64,000 nt of DNA from Duganella sp. OV510 (GCF_900100205.1 NZ_FNEQ01000008.1:124001-188000), one strand, 5' to 3'. Counted from the first letter of the stretch, positions 1 to 9,374 are shown. Numbers and translations are program-made. Notes: generated by a model not told the origin, from the letters alone.

Positions 1-1405
1 CGAAGTTTTTCAGCGCAAACTCGATATCCAGCGTCATTTCCAGCAGCAGCTCGCGGACGTCGTGATCGAAGGCGTTGAGGGTGCTGGAGTAGGGCGCGAA
101 GAAGCCGATGATCTCGCCGTCGCGGCGCAGCGGGATCGCCGCCGACGACGCCCAGCCATAGCGCGTGCCATGTGCGTGCCAGTAGGCCGTCTCCGGCGCG
201 TGCTGATAATCCTGGCACCAGTACGGCTGGCCGCTGTGGTAGGACAGGCCAATCGGCCCGCGCCCCTCTGGCGTGCCTGGATCAAGCGATACCTCCAGCT
301 GGTCGAGATACTCGATGCCGCCGCCAAACGAGGCAGCCACGTTGATGCGGCCATGCTCCTTGTCGATCAGGCCGATCCATGCCATCGCCATGCCGCCGTG
401 GCTGACCACGTCGCGGCAGATGCGCTCAAACAGTTCGGCCTCGCTGTGGCTGCGCACGATGGCCTGATTGCACTGGCTGAGCGCCGAGTAGAGGCGGCTG
501 ATGCGCTGGATGCGTTCCAGCGCCTCGCTGCGTTCCGCATCCAGTCGCGTCAGCCCCTGCTGCGTGTGGGCCAGCCAGCCCCACACACTGTCGCGCGCTG
601 TTTCGGGCACGCTCAGCGGCGTGGTGAAGTCGCCGCGCCCCAGTTTCTCCATGTCGGCGCGCAGCTGGTCGACCGAGCAGCCAAGCGCCGCGTCCAGCCG
701 GCGCTTGGCGCGCCACACCAGCAGCACCAGCACGATGGCGCTGAACATGAAGGCGAAGCGGGCCAGGTTGGCGTCAAGCGCGGTTTCCTCGACCAGCAGC
801 CGCGTGCGGCGGTCGACGCTGTCGTTGACGGCGCCGATCGGGCGCATGATGTCGGCCTTGGTGCGGTGGTACGCAGCGTCGTGCAGCATGGCGGTGGCGC
901 CGGCCACGTCGCCCTGCGCGCGCAAATCCATGGCGGATGTCTCCAGGCCCACCAGCTTGTCCGACTCGTTTTTGGCGCTGGCCAGCAGCGCCAGCTCCTC
1001 CGGCGAGAAGTGCGCCTCGCGCATCAGTTCCATCAGCGGCGTGGTGATCTCGCCGCCGCGCGGCCGCTGGCCATTGGCCAGGACCAGGTCCCAGTAGACG
1101 TTTTCGTAATTGCGCGGGCGCGCGGCGCGGCCTTCGCGGATGTCGACGATTTCCTGGTAGTTCTTGCGGTAGCGCGGGTCGCCGGTGGCCACAAAGGTGC
1201 GCGCCATGCGCGTCAGGTCGTCGGAGGACTGGCGCAATTCCTCCACCAGGTTGTGCGAGGCGTAGCGCAGCTCATTGGCCTGGTCGATGCGTTTTTCAGT
1301 CCACACGTAGAACATGAACGCCGCCGCCACCAGCAGCAGCGTGCCACAGCAGGCCCACAGATAGCTGATAAATTGAGGTTGGGACGGCGGTACGGGCGAC
1401 TTCAT
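1..1405 (-). CDS. Membrane-bound GAF-domain sensor protein (partial, C-terminus off window)
   Basis: The reading frame opens at an ATG at 1403-1405 and runs off the left edge without a stop, giving 468 visible residues. I see an N-terminal membrane helix (about 13-34), an extracytoplasmic stretch, a second helix (about 215-233), a HAMP-like linker (about 234-285) and a GAF domain (about 325-468). The segment RISRLYSALSQCNQAIVR just before the GAF domain is common in betaproteobacterial signalling proteins that continue into GGDEF and EAL domains. A cyclic-di-GMP enzyme is therefore my best guess, but the output domain is outside the window. A histidine kinase is the alternative. It is divergent from thrC. 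Confidence 0.8.
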   Translation of the reverse strand, partial: MKSPVPPSQPQFISYLWACCGTLLLVAAAFMFYVWTEKRIDQANELRYASHNLVEELRQSSDDLTRMARTFVATGDPRYRKNYQEIVDIREGRAARPRNYENVYWDLVLANGQRPRGGEITTPLMELMREAHFSPEELALLASAKNESDKLVGLETSAMDLRAQGDVAGATAMLHDAAYHRTKADIMRPIGAVNDSVDRRTRLLVEETALDANLARFAFMFSAIVLVLLVWRAKRRLDAALGCSVDQLRADMEKLGRGDFTTPLSVPETARDSVWGWLAHTQQGLTRLDAERSEALERIQRISRLYSALSQCNQAIVRSHSEAELFERICRDVVSHGGMAMAWIGLIDKEHGRINVAASFGGGIEYLDQLEVSLDPGTPEGRGPIGLSYHSGQPYWCQDYQHAPETAYWHAHGTRYGWASSAAIPLRRDGEIIGFFAPYSSTLNAFDHDVRELLLEMTLDIEFALKNF

Positions 1406-1468
1406 GATATTCAACGGCGATACTCTGAAGTTTGACAGTATAGGGCATGACCATAAAACAACGTGAAT

Positions 1469-1498
1469 TTCACGGTATCGCCCGAGGCGCACTATAAT
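1469..1498 (+). promoter_or_regulatory. Putative sigma-70 promoter of thrC
   Basis: A perfect -10 hexamer TATAAT lies at 1493-1498, 50 bases before the thrC start. The -35 is poor (TTCACG at 1469-1474, 18 bp spacer). It lies in the 143 bp gap shared with the divergent sensor gene. Confidence 0.5.
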
Positions 1499-1548
1499 AA
1501 CCCCTCGCCTTTGAACCGTCCTGCAGCTCAACTGGAATTTTCTCATTT

Positions 1549-3027
1549 ATGCAATACGTGTCTACTCGCGCCGCGTCGTCGGCCGCCGCCTCGTCTTCCC
1601 AACAATTTTCTGACATTCTGCTGGGTGGCCTTGCCACTGACGGCGGCCTGTTCCTGCCTGCGACGTATCCGCAAGTGACCGGCGCTGAGCTGGACGTGTG
1701 GCGCCAGTTGTCCTACGCCGACCTGGCATTTGAGATCCTGAAGAAGTTCGCGACCGACATTCCGGAAGCCGACCTGCGCGCGCTGACCGCCAAGACCTAT
1801 ACCAAGGAAGTGTATAAAAACGTCCGCCAGGGCGAGAAAGCCACCCAGATTACGCCGCTGCGCGTGCTCGAAGAGCGTGAGGACGGCACCAGGCTGGTAT
1901 TGCAGGCGCTGTCCAACGGTCCGACGCTGGCGTTCAAGGACATGGCCATGCAATTGCTCGGCAACCTGTTCGAATACGCGCTGGCCAAGCAGGGCGCGGA
2001 ACTGAATATTTTCGGCGCCACATCGGGCGATACCGGCAGCGCCGCCGAATACGCGATGCGCGGCAAGAAAGGCATCCGTGTCTTCATGCTGTCGCCGCAC
2101 AAGAAGATGAGCACCTTCCAGACCGCGCAGATGTTCAGCCTGCAGGACCCGAACATCTTCAACATCGCCATCGAAGGCGTGTTCGATGATGCGCAGGACA
2201 TGGTCAAGGCCGTGTCGAACGATCTGGAGTTCAAGAGCAAATACAAGATTGGCACGGTCAACTCGATCAACTGGGCGCGCGTGGTCGCGCAGGTGGTGTA
2301 CTACTTCCGTGGCTATCTGAGCGCCACCACCTCGAACGAGCAGAAAGTCTCGTTCACCGTCCCGTCGGGTAACTTCGGCAATATCTGCGCCGGCCACATC
2401 GCCCGCATGATGGGCCTGCCGATCGACAAGCTGGTGGCCGCCACCAATGAAAACGACGTGCTGGACGAATTCTTCCGCACCGGCGTGTACCGCGTGCGCA
2501 AGTCGGCCGAGACCTACCATACCAGCAGCCCGTCGATGGACATCTCCAAGGCATCCAATTTCGAGCGCTTTGTCTACGAACTGGTGGGCCGCGACGGCGA
2601 CCGCACCCGCGCGCTGTTCCAGAAAGTGGAAACCCATGGCGGCTTCGACCTGTCCGGCAAGCCAGGCAGCGATGGCGACGAGTTCAAGCTGGTGGCCAAC
2701 TATGGCTTCAAGTCCGGCAAGTCGACCCACGACGACCGCGTCAACGTCATTCGCGACGTCGCCGATGATTACGACATCGTCATCGATACCCACACCGCCG
2801 ACGGCATCAAGGTGGCGAAGGAAAACATGGAACCGGGTGTGACCATGATCGTGCTGGAAACCGCGCTGGCGGCCAAGTTCAACGAAACCATCCTGGAAGC
2901 GCTGGGCGTGGACGCCGAGCGTCCGGACGGCTTCGAGAACATCGAAGACCTGCCGCAGAAATTCGTGGTCATGAAGGCGGATGTCGCCGCCATGAAGGCC
3001 TACATCGCCGCCAACACGGGCCTGTGA
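1549..3027 (+). CDS. thrC: Threonine synthase
   Basis: This gene encodes the PLP enzyme that converts O-phosphohomoserine to threonine in the cytoplasm. The 492-residue product has the N-terminal MQYVSTR typical of bacterial ThrC. The PLP lysine is expected at Lys130 in TLAFKDM, and the phosphate-binding ATSGDTGSA and the SGNFGN segment are present. The length matches the family. The ATG at 1549 is the only start that gives the expected N-terminus; no strong ribosome-binding site is visible. The stop overlaps the moeA start, so thrC, moeA and moaD are probably one transcript. Confidence 0.97.
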   Translation: MQYVSTRAASSAAASSSQQFSDILLGGLATDGGLFLPATYPQVTGAELDVWRQLSYADLAFEILKKFATDIPEADLRALTAKTYTKEVYKNVRQGEKATQITPLRVLEEREDGTRLVLQALSNGPTLAFKDMAMQLLGNLFEYALAKQGAELNIFGATSGDTGSAAEYAMRGKKGIRVFMLSPHKKMSTFQTAQMFSLQDPNIFNIAIEGVFDDAQDMVKAVSNDLEFKSKYKIGTVNSINWARVVAQVVYYFRGYLSATTSNEQKVSFTVPSGNFGNICAGHIARMMGLPIDKLVAATNENDVLDEFFRTGVYRVRKSAETYHTSSPSMDISKASNFERFVYELVGRDGDRTRALFQKVETHGGFDLSGKPGSDGDEFKLVANYGFKSGKSTHDDRVNVIRDVADDYDIVIDTHTADGIKVAKENMEPGVTMIVLETALAAKFNETILEALGVDAERPDGFENIEDLPQKFVVMKADVAAMKAYIAANTGL

Positions 3028-4244
3028 TGAGCGAGCCGCGTAAGCCGATGCTGTCGGTCAGCGAAGCGCTGGCGCAGATGCTGGGCGCCGCGCGCCCGGT
3101 GGCGGAGACGGAACTCATCCCGACCCTGGCAGCCAATGGCCGCGTGCTGGCCAAGGCGCAGGTCTCCGGCATGAATGTGCCGGGTGCCGACAACACGCAG
3201 ATGGACGGCTACGCGGTGCGCGCCGCCGATTGCGCCAGTGGCAGCGCGTCGCTGACGGTCTCGCAGCGCATCCCGGCGGGTCACGTCGGCCAGCCTTTGC
3301 TGCCGGGGACCGCCGCCCGCATCTTCACCGGCGCGATGATACCGGAGGGCGCGGACGCTGTGGTCATGCAGGAGCAGTGCGAACTGGTGGGCAATGTGGT
3401 CACCATCAGGCATGCGCCCAAGTCCGGCGAATGGATACGCCGCGCCGGCGAAGACATCACCCATGGCAGCGTTGTGCTCCCGGCTGGCGCGCGTCTGCGT
3501 AGCCAGGAGCTGGGCCTGGCCGCATCGGTCGGCCTGGCGCAACTGCCGGTCAAGCGCAAGCTGCGCGTGGCGGTGTTCTTCACCGGCGATGAGCTGACCA
3601 TGCCAGGCGAGCCTTTGGCGCCCGGCGCCATCTACAATTCCAACCGCTTCACGCTGCGCGCGCTGCTGGAAAACCTAGGCTGCGAAATCAGCGATTTCGG
3701 CATCGTGCCGGATTCGCTGGAGGCAACGCGCTCGGTGCTGCGCGAGGCGGCGCAGGGCAATGACCTGATCGTGACTTCAGGCGGCGTCTCGGTCGGCGAG
3801 GAAGATCACATCAAGCCGGCGGTGGAAGCCGAGGGTAAGCTGAATATGTGGCAGATCGCCGTCAAGCCGGGCAAGCCGCTGGCGTTTGGCGAAGTGGGGC
3901 AAGCCTTCTTTGTTGGCCTGCCGGGCAATCCGGTGTCCAGCTTCATTACGTTTATGCTATTTGTGCGGCCGTTCGTGCTGCGCCTGCAAGGTGTGGAGGG
4001 CGCAGTTGCGCCGCGCGCGTTCCATATGCGTGCTGATTTCGACTGGCCCAAGGCGGACAAGCGCAACGAATTCCTGCGCGCCCGTATCAACGAGGCGGGT
4101 GGCGTGGAGCTGTTCCGCAACCAGAGTTCCGGCGTGCTGACGTCGACGGTGTGGGGCGACGGCGTGATCGACAATCCGCCCAACAACCCGATCGCCGCCG
4201 GCGATGTGGTGCGATTTATACCGTTTAATGAGTTACTGTACTAA
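3027..4244 (+). CDS. moeA: Molybdopterin molybdenumtransferase
   Basis: MoeA inserts molybdate into adenylylated molybdopterin, the last step of molybdenum cofactor assembly. The 405-residue product shows the MoeA N-terminal region with DNTQMDGYAVR, the MoCF domain motif SGGVSVGEEDH and GLPGNPVSS, and the C-terminal beta-barrel domain. The ATG at 3027 overlaps the thrC stop (TGATG). A GTG one codon upstream is also possible. Its stop overlaps the moaD start as TAATG, pointing to translational coupling. Confidence 0.96.
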   Translation: MSEPRKPMLSVSEALAQMLGAARPVAETELIPTLAANGRVLAKAQVSGMNVPGADNTQMDGYAVRAADCASGSASLTVSQRIPAGHVGQPLLPGTAARIFTGAMIPEGADAVVMQEQCELVGNVVTIRHAPKSGEWIRRAGEDITHGSVVLPAGARLRSQELGLAASVGLAQLPVKRKLRVAVFFTGDELTMPGEPLAPGAIYNSNRFTLRALLENLGCEISDFGIVPDSLEATRSVLREAAQGNDLIVTSGGVSVGEEDHIKPAVEAEGKLNMWQIAVKPGKPLAFGEVGQAFFVGLPGNPVSSFITFMLFVRPFVLRLQGVEGAVAPRAFHMRADFDWPKADKRNEFLRARINEAGGVELFRNQSSGVLTSTVWGDGVIDNPPNNPIAAGDVVRFIPFNELLY

Positions 4245-4498
4245 TGGCTATTACCGTAAAATTTTTCGCCAGCGTGCGTGAGGCAGTTGGCGCCTCGTCG
4301 GAATCGCTGGTTTTACCGCAGGGCGTTGCCACTGTGGGCGCGCTGCGCGAGCACCTGGCCGCGCGTGGCGAGCAATGGCAGCAGGCGCTGGGCCATCCGG
4401 CGCTGCGCATGGCGTACAATCAGGTGATGTGCGGCGCCGATACGGCGATTGCCGACGGCGCCGAGGTGGCGTTCTTCCCGCCGGTGACCGGGGGCTGA
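4244..4498 (+). CDS. moaD: Molybdopterin synthase small (sulfur carrier) subunit
   Basis: MoaD is the ubiquitin-like sulfur carrier of molybdopterin synthase. The 84-residue product has the beta-grasp fold pattern and ends in the required Gly-Gly (PPVTGG), which is thiocarboxylated by MoeB. It overlaps moeA by one base. The partner moaE, which normally follows moaD in this family of genomes, is not here: the next gene is convergent and starts one base after the moaD stop region. Confidence 0.96.
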   Translation: MAITVKFFASVREAVGASSESLVLPQGVATVGALREHLAARGEQWQQALGHPALRMAYNQVMCGADTAIADGAEVAFFPPVTGG

Positions 4499-4499
4499 T

Positions 4500-4745
4500 T
4501 TACTTCTTCGCGTGCTTGTCCTTGTAGGTCGTGGTGACATCGTCGCACGCCGGGCAGGCCATGGCGTTGCGGAAGCGGCGCCACGCGGTGTAGGTGAATA
4601 CGCCCGCCGCGATCAGTGCCCACACGGCGGCGCTGAGATAATCCTCTTTTGCGGTTGAGCCTTTGAACCACTCCACGGCAGCCAGTATCGCGAACAGCGG
4701 CACGGCGGCCAGCAGGAAGCGTTTAATCCAGAATATCGCGCCCAT
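4500..4745 (-). CDS. Small two-helix membrane protein with a CxxC motif
   Basis: The 81-residue product has two hydrophobic helices (about 8-25 and 38-54) followed by a basic tail carrying CPAC, which may be half of a zinc knuckle or a redox pair. A good ribosome-binding site (GGGAGAG) sits three bases before the ATG at 4745. The function is unknown. It is convergent with moaD, only one base apart, and divergent from the flavoprotein gene with 38 bases between start codons. Confidence 0.75.
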   Translation of the reverse strand: MGAIFWIKRFLLAAVPLFAILAAVEWFKGSTAKEDYLSAAVWALIAAGVFTYTAWRRFRNAMACPACDDVTTTYKDKHAKK

Positions 4746-4783
4746 CGTCTCTCCCTTTGTTGATTGAATATTGGACCGAATGC

Positions 4784-6022
4784 ATGCAGTCTAGTTTGAC
4801 ACCTTTTCGCGTCGCCGTCATCGGCGGCGGCCCCGCCGGGCTGATGGCCGCGCAGACGCTGGCGCAGGGCGGGGCTCAGGTGGACTTGTATGACGCCATG
4901 GCCTCGGTCGGCCGCAAGTTTCTGCTGGCAGGGCGCAGCGGCATGAATATCACCCATGCCGAGCCGTATGTTGATTTCGTCACGCGTTACGGTAATTCGT
5001 CAGGCGCGTTGCGGCCGATGCTGGATGCGTTTGGCCCGCAGGCCGTACGCGACTTTGTGCATGGCCTGGGGCTGGAGACTTTTGTTGGCACCTCGGGACG
5101 TGTGTTCCCAACCGATATGAAGGCGGCGCCGCTGCTGCGCGCGTGGGTGCATGCGGTGCGCGAGTGCGGCGTGCAGTTTCATATGCGTCACCGCTGGCTG
5201 GGCTGGCAGGATGGCGCGCTGCGCTTTTCCGTGCCGGACGGCGGCGAGGTGGTGGCGCGGCCGGATGCGGTGATTCTGGCGCTGGGTGGCGGCAGTTGGG
5301 CGCGTCTTGGATCGGACGGTAGCTGGATGCCGGTACTGGCCGGGCGTGGTGTGGACTTGTCGCCGCTGGCGCCGTCCAATTGCGGCTTCGACGTTGCCTG
5401 GAGCGAGCATTTCAGCAGCCGCCATGCAGGCGAGCCGCTGATGACGGTGGCGGTGATCGCGCGCGATGCGAACGGTCAGGAGATGCGCAAGCAGGGACAG
5501 TTTGTGGTGACGCAGGGCGGTGTTGAGGGCAGCCTGATTTATGCGCTGTCGGCCGCGTTGCGCGATCAGATTGCCGCCGAGGGCTCGACCACCATCTGGC
5601 TCGATCTGCTGCCCGATCTGAGCGCCGAGCGTGTCGCGGATGAGGTGGCGCGGCCGCGCGGTGCCCGGTCGATGGCCAGCCATTTGCAGAGCCGCCTGGG
5701 CATCAAGGGCGTCAAGGCGGGTCTGCTGCGGGAATGCCTGAGCAAGGAGCAGTTCAGCGACGAGGCGCAACTGGCGCGCGCGATCAAGCGTTTGCCGGTG
5801 CGCCTGGTGCGCGCGCGTCCGATCGATGAAGTGATCAGCACCGCCGGCGGCGTGCGCTGGGATGCTTTGCAGGGAACCATGTTGAAGGCGGCGCCGGGCG
5901 TGTTCGTTGCCGGCGAAATGATTGATTGGGAAGCGCCGACCGGCGGTTACTTGCTTACCGCCTGCTTTGCCAGCGGCATCGCTGCTGCCCGCGACGCGCT
6001 GGCATGGCGGACGGCCGCGTAG
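4784..6022 (+). CDS. BaiN/HI0933-family FAD-dependent oxidoreductase
   Basis: The 412-residue product begins with a dinucleotide-binding motif (GGGPAGLMAA, about 14-23), followed by GRKFLLAGRSGMN, the signature of HI0933/YhiN-type flavoproteins (the subgroup often called TIGR03862). It ends with the FAD-contacting segment GGYLLTACFASG, in which the usual GGYNL is altered. The family is a putative NAD(P)/FAD-dependent reductase with no fixed substrate. I chose the ATG at 4784 over an in-frame TTG at 4757, which would overlap nothing conserved. Confidence 0.9.
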   Translation: MQSSLTPFRVAVIGGGPAGLMAAQTLAQGGAQVDLYDAMASVGRKFLLAGRSGMNITHAEPYVDFVTRYGNSSGALRPMLDAFGPQAVRDFVHGLGLETFVGTSGRVFPTDMKAAPLLRAWVHAVRECGVQFHMRHRWLGWQDGALRFSVPDGGEVVARPDAVILALGGGSWARLGSDGSWMPVLAGRGVDLSPLAPSNCGFDVAWSEHFSSRHAGEPLMTVAVIARDANGQEMRKQGQFVVTQGGVEGSLIYALSAALRDQIAAEGSTTIWLDLLPDLSAERVADEVARPRGARSMASHLQSRLGIKGVKAGLLRECLSKEQFSDEAQLARAIKRLPVRLVRARPIDEVISTAGGVRWDALQGTMLKAAPGVFVAGEMIDWEAPTGGYLLTACFASGIAAARDALAWRTAA

Positions 6023-6050
6023 CTGGCGCCGTTGCGCGTGCCTGAGCGGC

Positions 6051-6192
6051 GGTGCGCTTGGCCGCTTGGCCAGTGCCGCCGCCTACACCCCGCGCGTCGG
6101 TGTGCTTGGTCGCTTGGCCAGTGCCGCCGCCTACACCCGCGCGTAGGTGCGCGCGGCCGCCTGGCCAGTGCTTCTGTCTACACCCGCGCGGC
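6051..6192. repeat. Three-copy imperfect 47-48 bp tandem repeat
   Basis: Copies begin at 6051, 6099 and 6146, each opening with GGTGYGC and sharing GGCCAGTGC and CTACACC. Copies 1 and 2 are nearly identical and copy 3 has diverged. The repeat fills the gap between the flavoprotein stop and the 3' end of the DUF2807 gene. I see no coding sense in it; GGCCGCTTGGCC inside the unit can form a small hairpin. Confidence 0.85.
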
Positions 6193-6209
6193 GATGCGAC
6201 GGCTGTCGC

Positions 6210-7016
6210 TCACTCCCAACTGACCTCGCCGGAGCCGGTGCGGTTGACGTTGCGTTGGTTTGGATTGCCCAGCACACGAATATCGCCGCTGCCGCGCAGC
6301 GTCAGTTCCGCCGACTGCTTGGCAAACACATGGCTGGTGCCTGAGCCGCGCAGATTCACGGTTACGCTATCTGCCGCCAGGTGGCGCGCATTCAGGTCGC
6401 CGGAACCGGTCAGCTCCGCATTCAGCACCTTGCAGCTGCCGGACGCGGTGATCTGGCCCGAGCCCACCATCACCAGCTCCACTTTCTCCGTGCTGCCGGC
6501 ATTCAGATTCAGGTTGCCGCTGCCGTGCGCGCTCGCATTCAGCTCGCGATAGCGCCCACTGAAATTCACATTGCCCGAGCCGTGCAGCTGGAGTTCCATC
6601 TGCTCGCCGTTGAAGCCGGACACCTTGGTGTCGCCGCTGCTGGTCACCACCAGCTCCTGCAGCGACGGCAACACCAGCTCGACCTGAAGGCGATGGCGTG
6701 GATTCAGCAGCATGCCCTTGGTACCGATGTGCAGGTCGCGGCCATCCTGAAGGGTTTCGACATTCGCCAGCGAGCGCTGCTCGCCGCGTACTTTCAGCGA
6801 GGCAGACTGGCCCTGGGTCAGTATCAGATCGATCGGGCCGCTCAGTTCCACCACGGTCGCCATGGCGTCGATCTTGCGCGTCTCGCTGCTCAGCGTGCGG
6901 CCGGCGGTGCTGGTCGGGCTGTTGCTGCCATAAGCCTTCAGCATGCTGTAGGTGGCGCCGACCAGCGCAAACGCCAGTACCAGCAGGCCGGCGCCGATTT
7001 TCATTAAAGCTCGCAT
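6210..7016 (-). CDS. DUF2807 (head GIN) domain protein, exported
   Basis: The 268-residue product has an N-terminal hydrophobic segment (about 5-27) that acts as a signal peptide or anchor. It is followed by a repetitive beta-rich domain with recurrent GSG turns (HGSGNVN, HGSGNLN, VGSGQI, TGSGDL, RGSGTS, RGSGDI, TGSGEV). This is the putative auto-transporter adhesin head GIN domain, DUF2807. The molecular role of the family is unknown. It lies 10 bases downstream of the DUF1700 gene and is probably co-transcribed. Confidence 0.92.
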   Translation of the reverse strand: MRALMKIGAGLLVLAFALVGATYSMLKAYGSNSPTSTAGRTLSSETRKIDAMATVVELSGPIDLILTQGQSASLKVRGEQRSLANVETLQDGRDLHIGTKGMLLNPRHRLQVELVLPSLQELVVTSSGDTKVSGFNGEQMELQLHGSGNVNFSGRYRELNASAHGSGNLNLNAGSTEKVELVMVGSGQITASGSCKVLNAELTGSGDLNARHLAADSVTVNLRGSGTSHVFAKQSAELTLRGSGDIRVLGNPNQRNVNRTGSGEVSWE

Positions 7017-7026
7017 GATGTCTCCC

Positions 7027-7821
7027 TCAACGTCCGCGCAGCAGCGACATATTCATCGCCGCGTAGCGCTTCAGGCCTATCATTGTGTAGCGCGTCAGCA
7101 CAATGCTGATCAGGCACAGGCCGATGCCGCCCAGGATCAGGCCAAAGCCGATCAGCGACTGCGTGGTGCGCGCGCCGCTGTCGAAATCGGTGGTGATGAA
7201 CACATCGCCGGTGGCCACGGCCTCGGCGCGGTTCAGCAGGCGTCCGCTGCGGCTCAGGCCTTCCTCGCCGGCGCGGACGGCGTCCGGATCGTCCTTGTTG
7301 ACCTGCACGCCCATGCTGTCGATCGACACGCGCCATCCCTGGGCTTCCTCTTCCTCGGCCTGGGTGTCGAAGTGCGAGTTGGTGAACGCCATGATGTGAC
7401 GCAGCGGGCCTTCCAGCGCCAGCTCGTTCTGGCCCGACAGGCCACTGGCGGTCAGCGCAACGCCGCCGATGTAGAAGGCAAACGCCGAGACATAGATCGC
7501 CCCCAGCAGGCTGGCGTAGACCATGGCCGGAATCACCATGAACAGGTTGAAGATGGCCAGGCCGATCAGGGAAACGCCGGCACGCGCCAGGTTAAACGGT
7601 GTTTTCTTTTGCTCGAAAGCGTTCAGGTGAGCGTTGGCGCGCAAGGTCATGGCGATCTTGCGCGGCTCGTCCAGCTCCTGATACACCTCGGCCTCGCTCC
7701 GTCCGGCCACCAGGCCGTCGATGAAGCGCTGCTCGTAATAGGCCAGGGTCTTGGCCACCGTTTCCGGTGGCAAACCCTGCATGGCCTGCTTGAGCGCATC
7801 GAGGTATTGCTGTTTAGTCAT
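7027..7821 (-). CDS. DUF1700 (HAAS-type) membrane protein
   Basis: The first about 60 residues match the HAAS signalling fold, with LDALKQAMQGLP and YYEQRFIDGL. They are followed by three or four membrane helices (about 80-145 and 225-250) and an acidic extracytoplasmic stretch containing EEEEAQGW. In Firmicutes and other bacteria DUF1700 genes sit next to PadR-type regulators and DUF2807 proteins. Here the DUF2807 partner is present but no PadR gene is adjacent. Function unknown. Confidence 0.88.
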   Translation of the reverse strand: MTKQQYLDALKQAMQGLPPETVAKTLAYYEQRFIDGLVAGRSEAEVYQELDEPRKIAMTLRANAHLNAFEQKKTPFNLARAGVSLIGLAIFNLFMVIPAMVYASLLGAIYVSAFAFYIGGVALTASGLSGQNELALEGPLRHIMAFTNSHFDTQAEEEEAQGWRVSIDSMGVQVNKDDPDAVRAGEEGLSRSGRLLNRAEAVATGDVFITTDFDSGARTTQSLIGFGLILGGIGLCLISIVLTRYTMIGLKRYAAMNMSLLRGR

Positions 7822-7943
7822 GATATCAAGTCCACAATATTGCTTGCCTTTTGGCCGATGATGTCACTGTACGCAGACGGACGTCCACCTGCCACCGGCA
7901 TGTGACAGGCTGCATAAATGGCGGAACAGGCGACCAAAATGGG

Positions 7944-9374
7944 CTACTGGACGGCGCCGCGCCGAAGCAACGTGGCTGCGGCAACACCGCTGCGCACCGC
8001 CGATTCCAGCGTGGCGGGATAGTCGCCGGCGGTGTAGTCGCCGGCCAGCACCAGGCCCGGCAGGCCGGTGGCGTTGGCCGGGCGCGCCAGGCCAGGCGAA
8101 CAGGCATAGGTGGCGCGTTTCTCCGTGATCACCTTGAACCAGGCGGGACGGCCCAGTTCCGGCCGCTGGAAATCCACCGCCAGTTGCACCGCGACTGCCT
8201 CGGCCAGCAATTCCTGCGGTTGGGCGGCGGCCGGGCCGGAGGCGCTGATGATGACCGCCAGCAAGCCCGCCTGCGCGGCATCCAGCTGGCCACGGTCGAA
8301 CACGAACTGGCCGTAATGGTGGTTGAACGGATTGTCCTGCAATGCGTAAAACGGCAGGTCCAGCCGGGTGGCCGCATCGTATTGCAGGTAGACGGTGGTG
8401 ATGGCTTCCGGCGCGAAGGCGGTCAGCTGGCAGCACAGTTGGGCTGTGTCATGGCCCGGAATGTCGTGCAGCAGCGCGGCCGCCTGGCTGGCGCCGGTGG
8501 CAATCACTACGCCGCTGAAATAGGTGCTCCAGGTGCCGCCGACGGCCGCGCCGCTGATGTCCAGCTGCCATAAACGGCCTTCAATGCAGCGGATGGCCTG
8601 TACCTTGGCGCCGCTGCGCACCGCACCGCCGCGCGCTTCGAGGTAGGCGCAGGCGGCTTCGGGGAACAGTTTGCTCAGGTCGACGCGCGGCAGCAGCATG
8701 TCGGAAGCGCGGCGCCGCCTGGCGCCCAGGCTGTCGCGCAGTACGTTGAGGAAAACCTGGGCCGACGCGCGTTCCGGCGGGGTGTTCAGCGCGGCCAGGC
8801 ATAGCGGGCGCCACATCAGGCGGATCAGGCGCTCGGTCTGGTCGAAGCGTTGCAGCAGTTCGCTGACGCTGCAATCGGTGTTCAGCCGCCAGCCCATCCA
8901 GCGGGCGGCGGTCGAGAAGCGTCCCAGGCTGAGCTTGTCTTCGCGGGTCAGGCCCTTGGCCTTGAGCAGCGCGGCCAGCAGGTGCAGCGGCGCCGGCAGC
9001 GGCAGCGATGGCGCGACAAAGTCCATGCCATGGGTGTTGGCCGGGTAGCGCATCTGCAAAGGCAGGGTGAGCAGCGCCCGGTCGAGATCAACGCCGGCCA
9101 GCTTCATCAGCCGCAGCGATTCGCTGTAGGCGCCCAGCAGGATATGCTGGCCGTTATCCAGTTGGGCGCGATCGGTTTCCACGCGGCGTGCGCGGCCGCC
9201 GAGTGTGCGCCCGGCTTCCAGCAGCGTCACCTTGTAGCCGGCGCGCGCCAGTTCGATGGCGGCGGCGCAGCCGGCCCAGCCGGCGCCGATGACAGCGATG
9301 GCGCGGGATGTCAGGCTTGGGTCCGTGTGGCCGCGCTTGTCTGCTGGCGTGCCGGCGATATTGCTGTCAACCAC
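7944..9374 (-). CDS. hpnE: Hydroxysqualene dehydroxylase
   Basis: HpnE is a flavoprotein that reduces hydroxysqualene to squalene, the third step of the HpnCDE route feeding hopanoid or other triterpene synthesis. The 476-residue product has an FAD-binding motif, VIGAGWAGCAAAIE, at about 28-41, then LLEAGRTLGGRARR, and a C-terminal LAGDYTAGDYPATLE. The start is a GTG at 9374 whose codon overlaps the hpnD stop by 8 bases (GTGGTTGA), indicating coupled translation. Confidence 0.95.
   Translation of the reverse strand: MVDSNIAGTPADKRGHTDPSLTSRAIAVIGAGWAGCAAAIELARAGYKVTLLEAGRTLGGRARRVETDRAQLDNGQHILLGAYSESLRLMKLAGVDLDRALLTLPLQMRYPANTHGMDFVAPSLPLPAPLHLLAALLKAKGLTREDKLSLGRFSTAARWMGWRLNTDCSVSELLQRFDQTERLIRLMWRPLCLAALNTPPERASAQVFLNVLRDSLGARRRRASDMLLPRVDLSKLFPEAACAYLEARGGAVRSGAKVQAIRCIEGRLWQLDISGAAVGGTWSTYFSGVVIATGASQAAALLHDIPGHDTAQLCCQLTAFAPEAITTVYLQYDAATRLDLPFYALQDNPFNHHYGQFVFDRGQLDAAQAGLLAVIISASGPAAAQPQELLAEAVAVQLAVDFQRPELGRPAWFKVITEKRATYACSPGLARPANATGLPGLVLAGDYTAGDYPATLESAVRSGVAAATLLRRGAVQ

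Noticed and set aside
6051..6192. Possible CRISPR array
   Set aside because: The units are directly adjacent without unique spacers, there are only three, and no cas genes are near.
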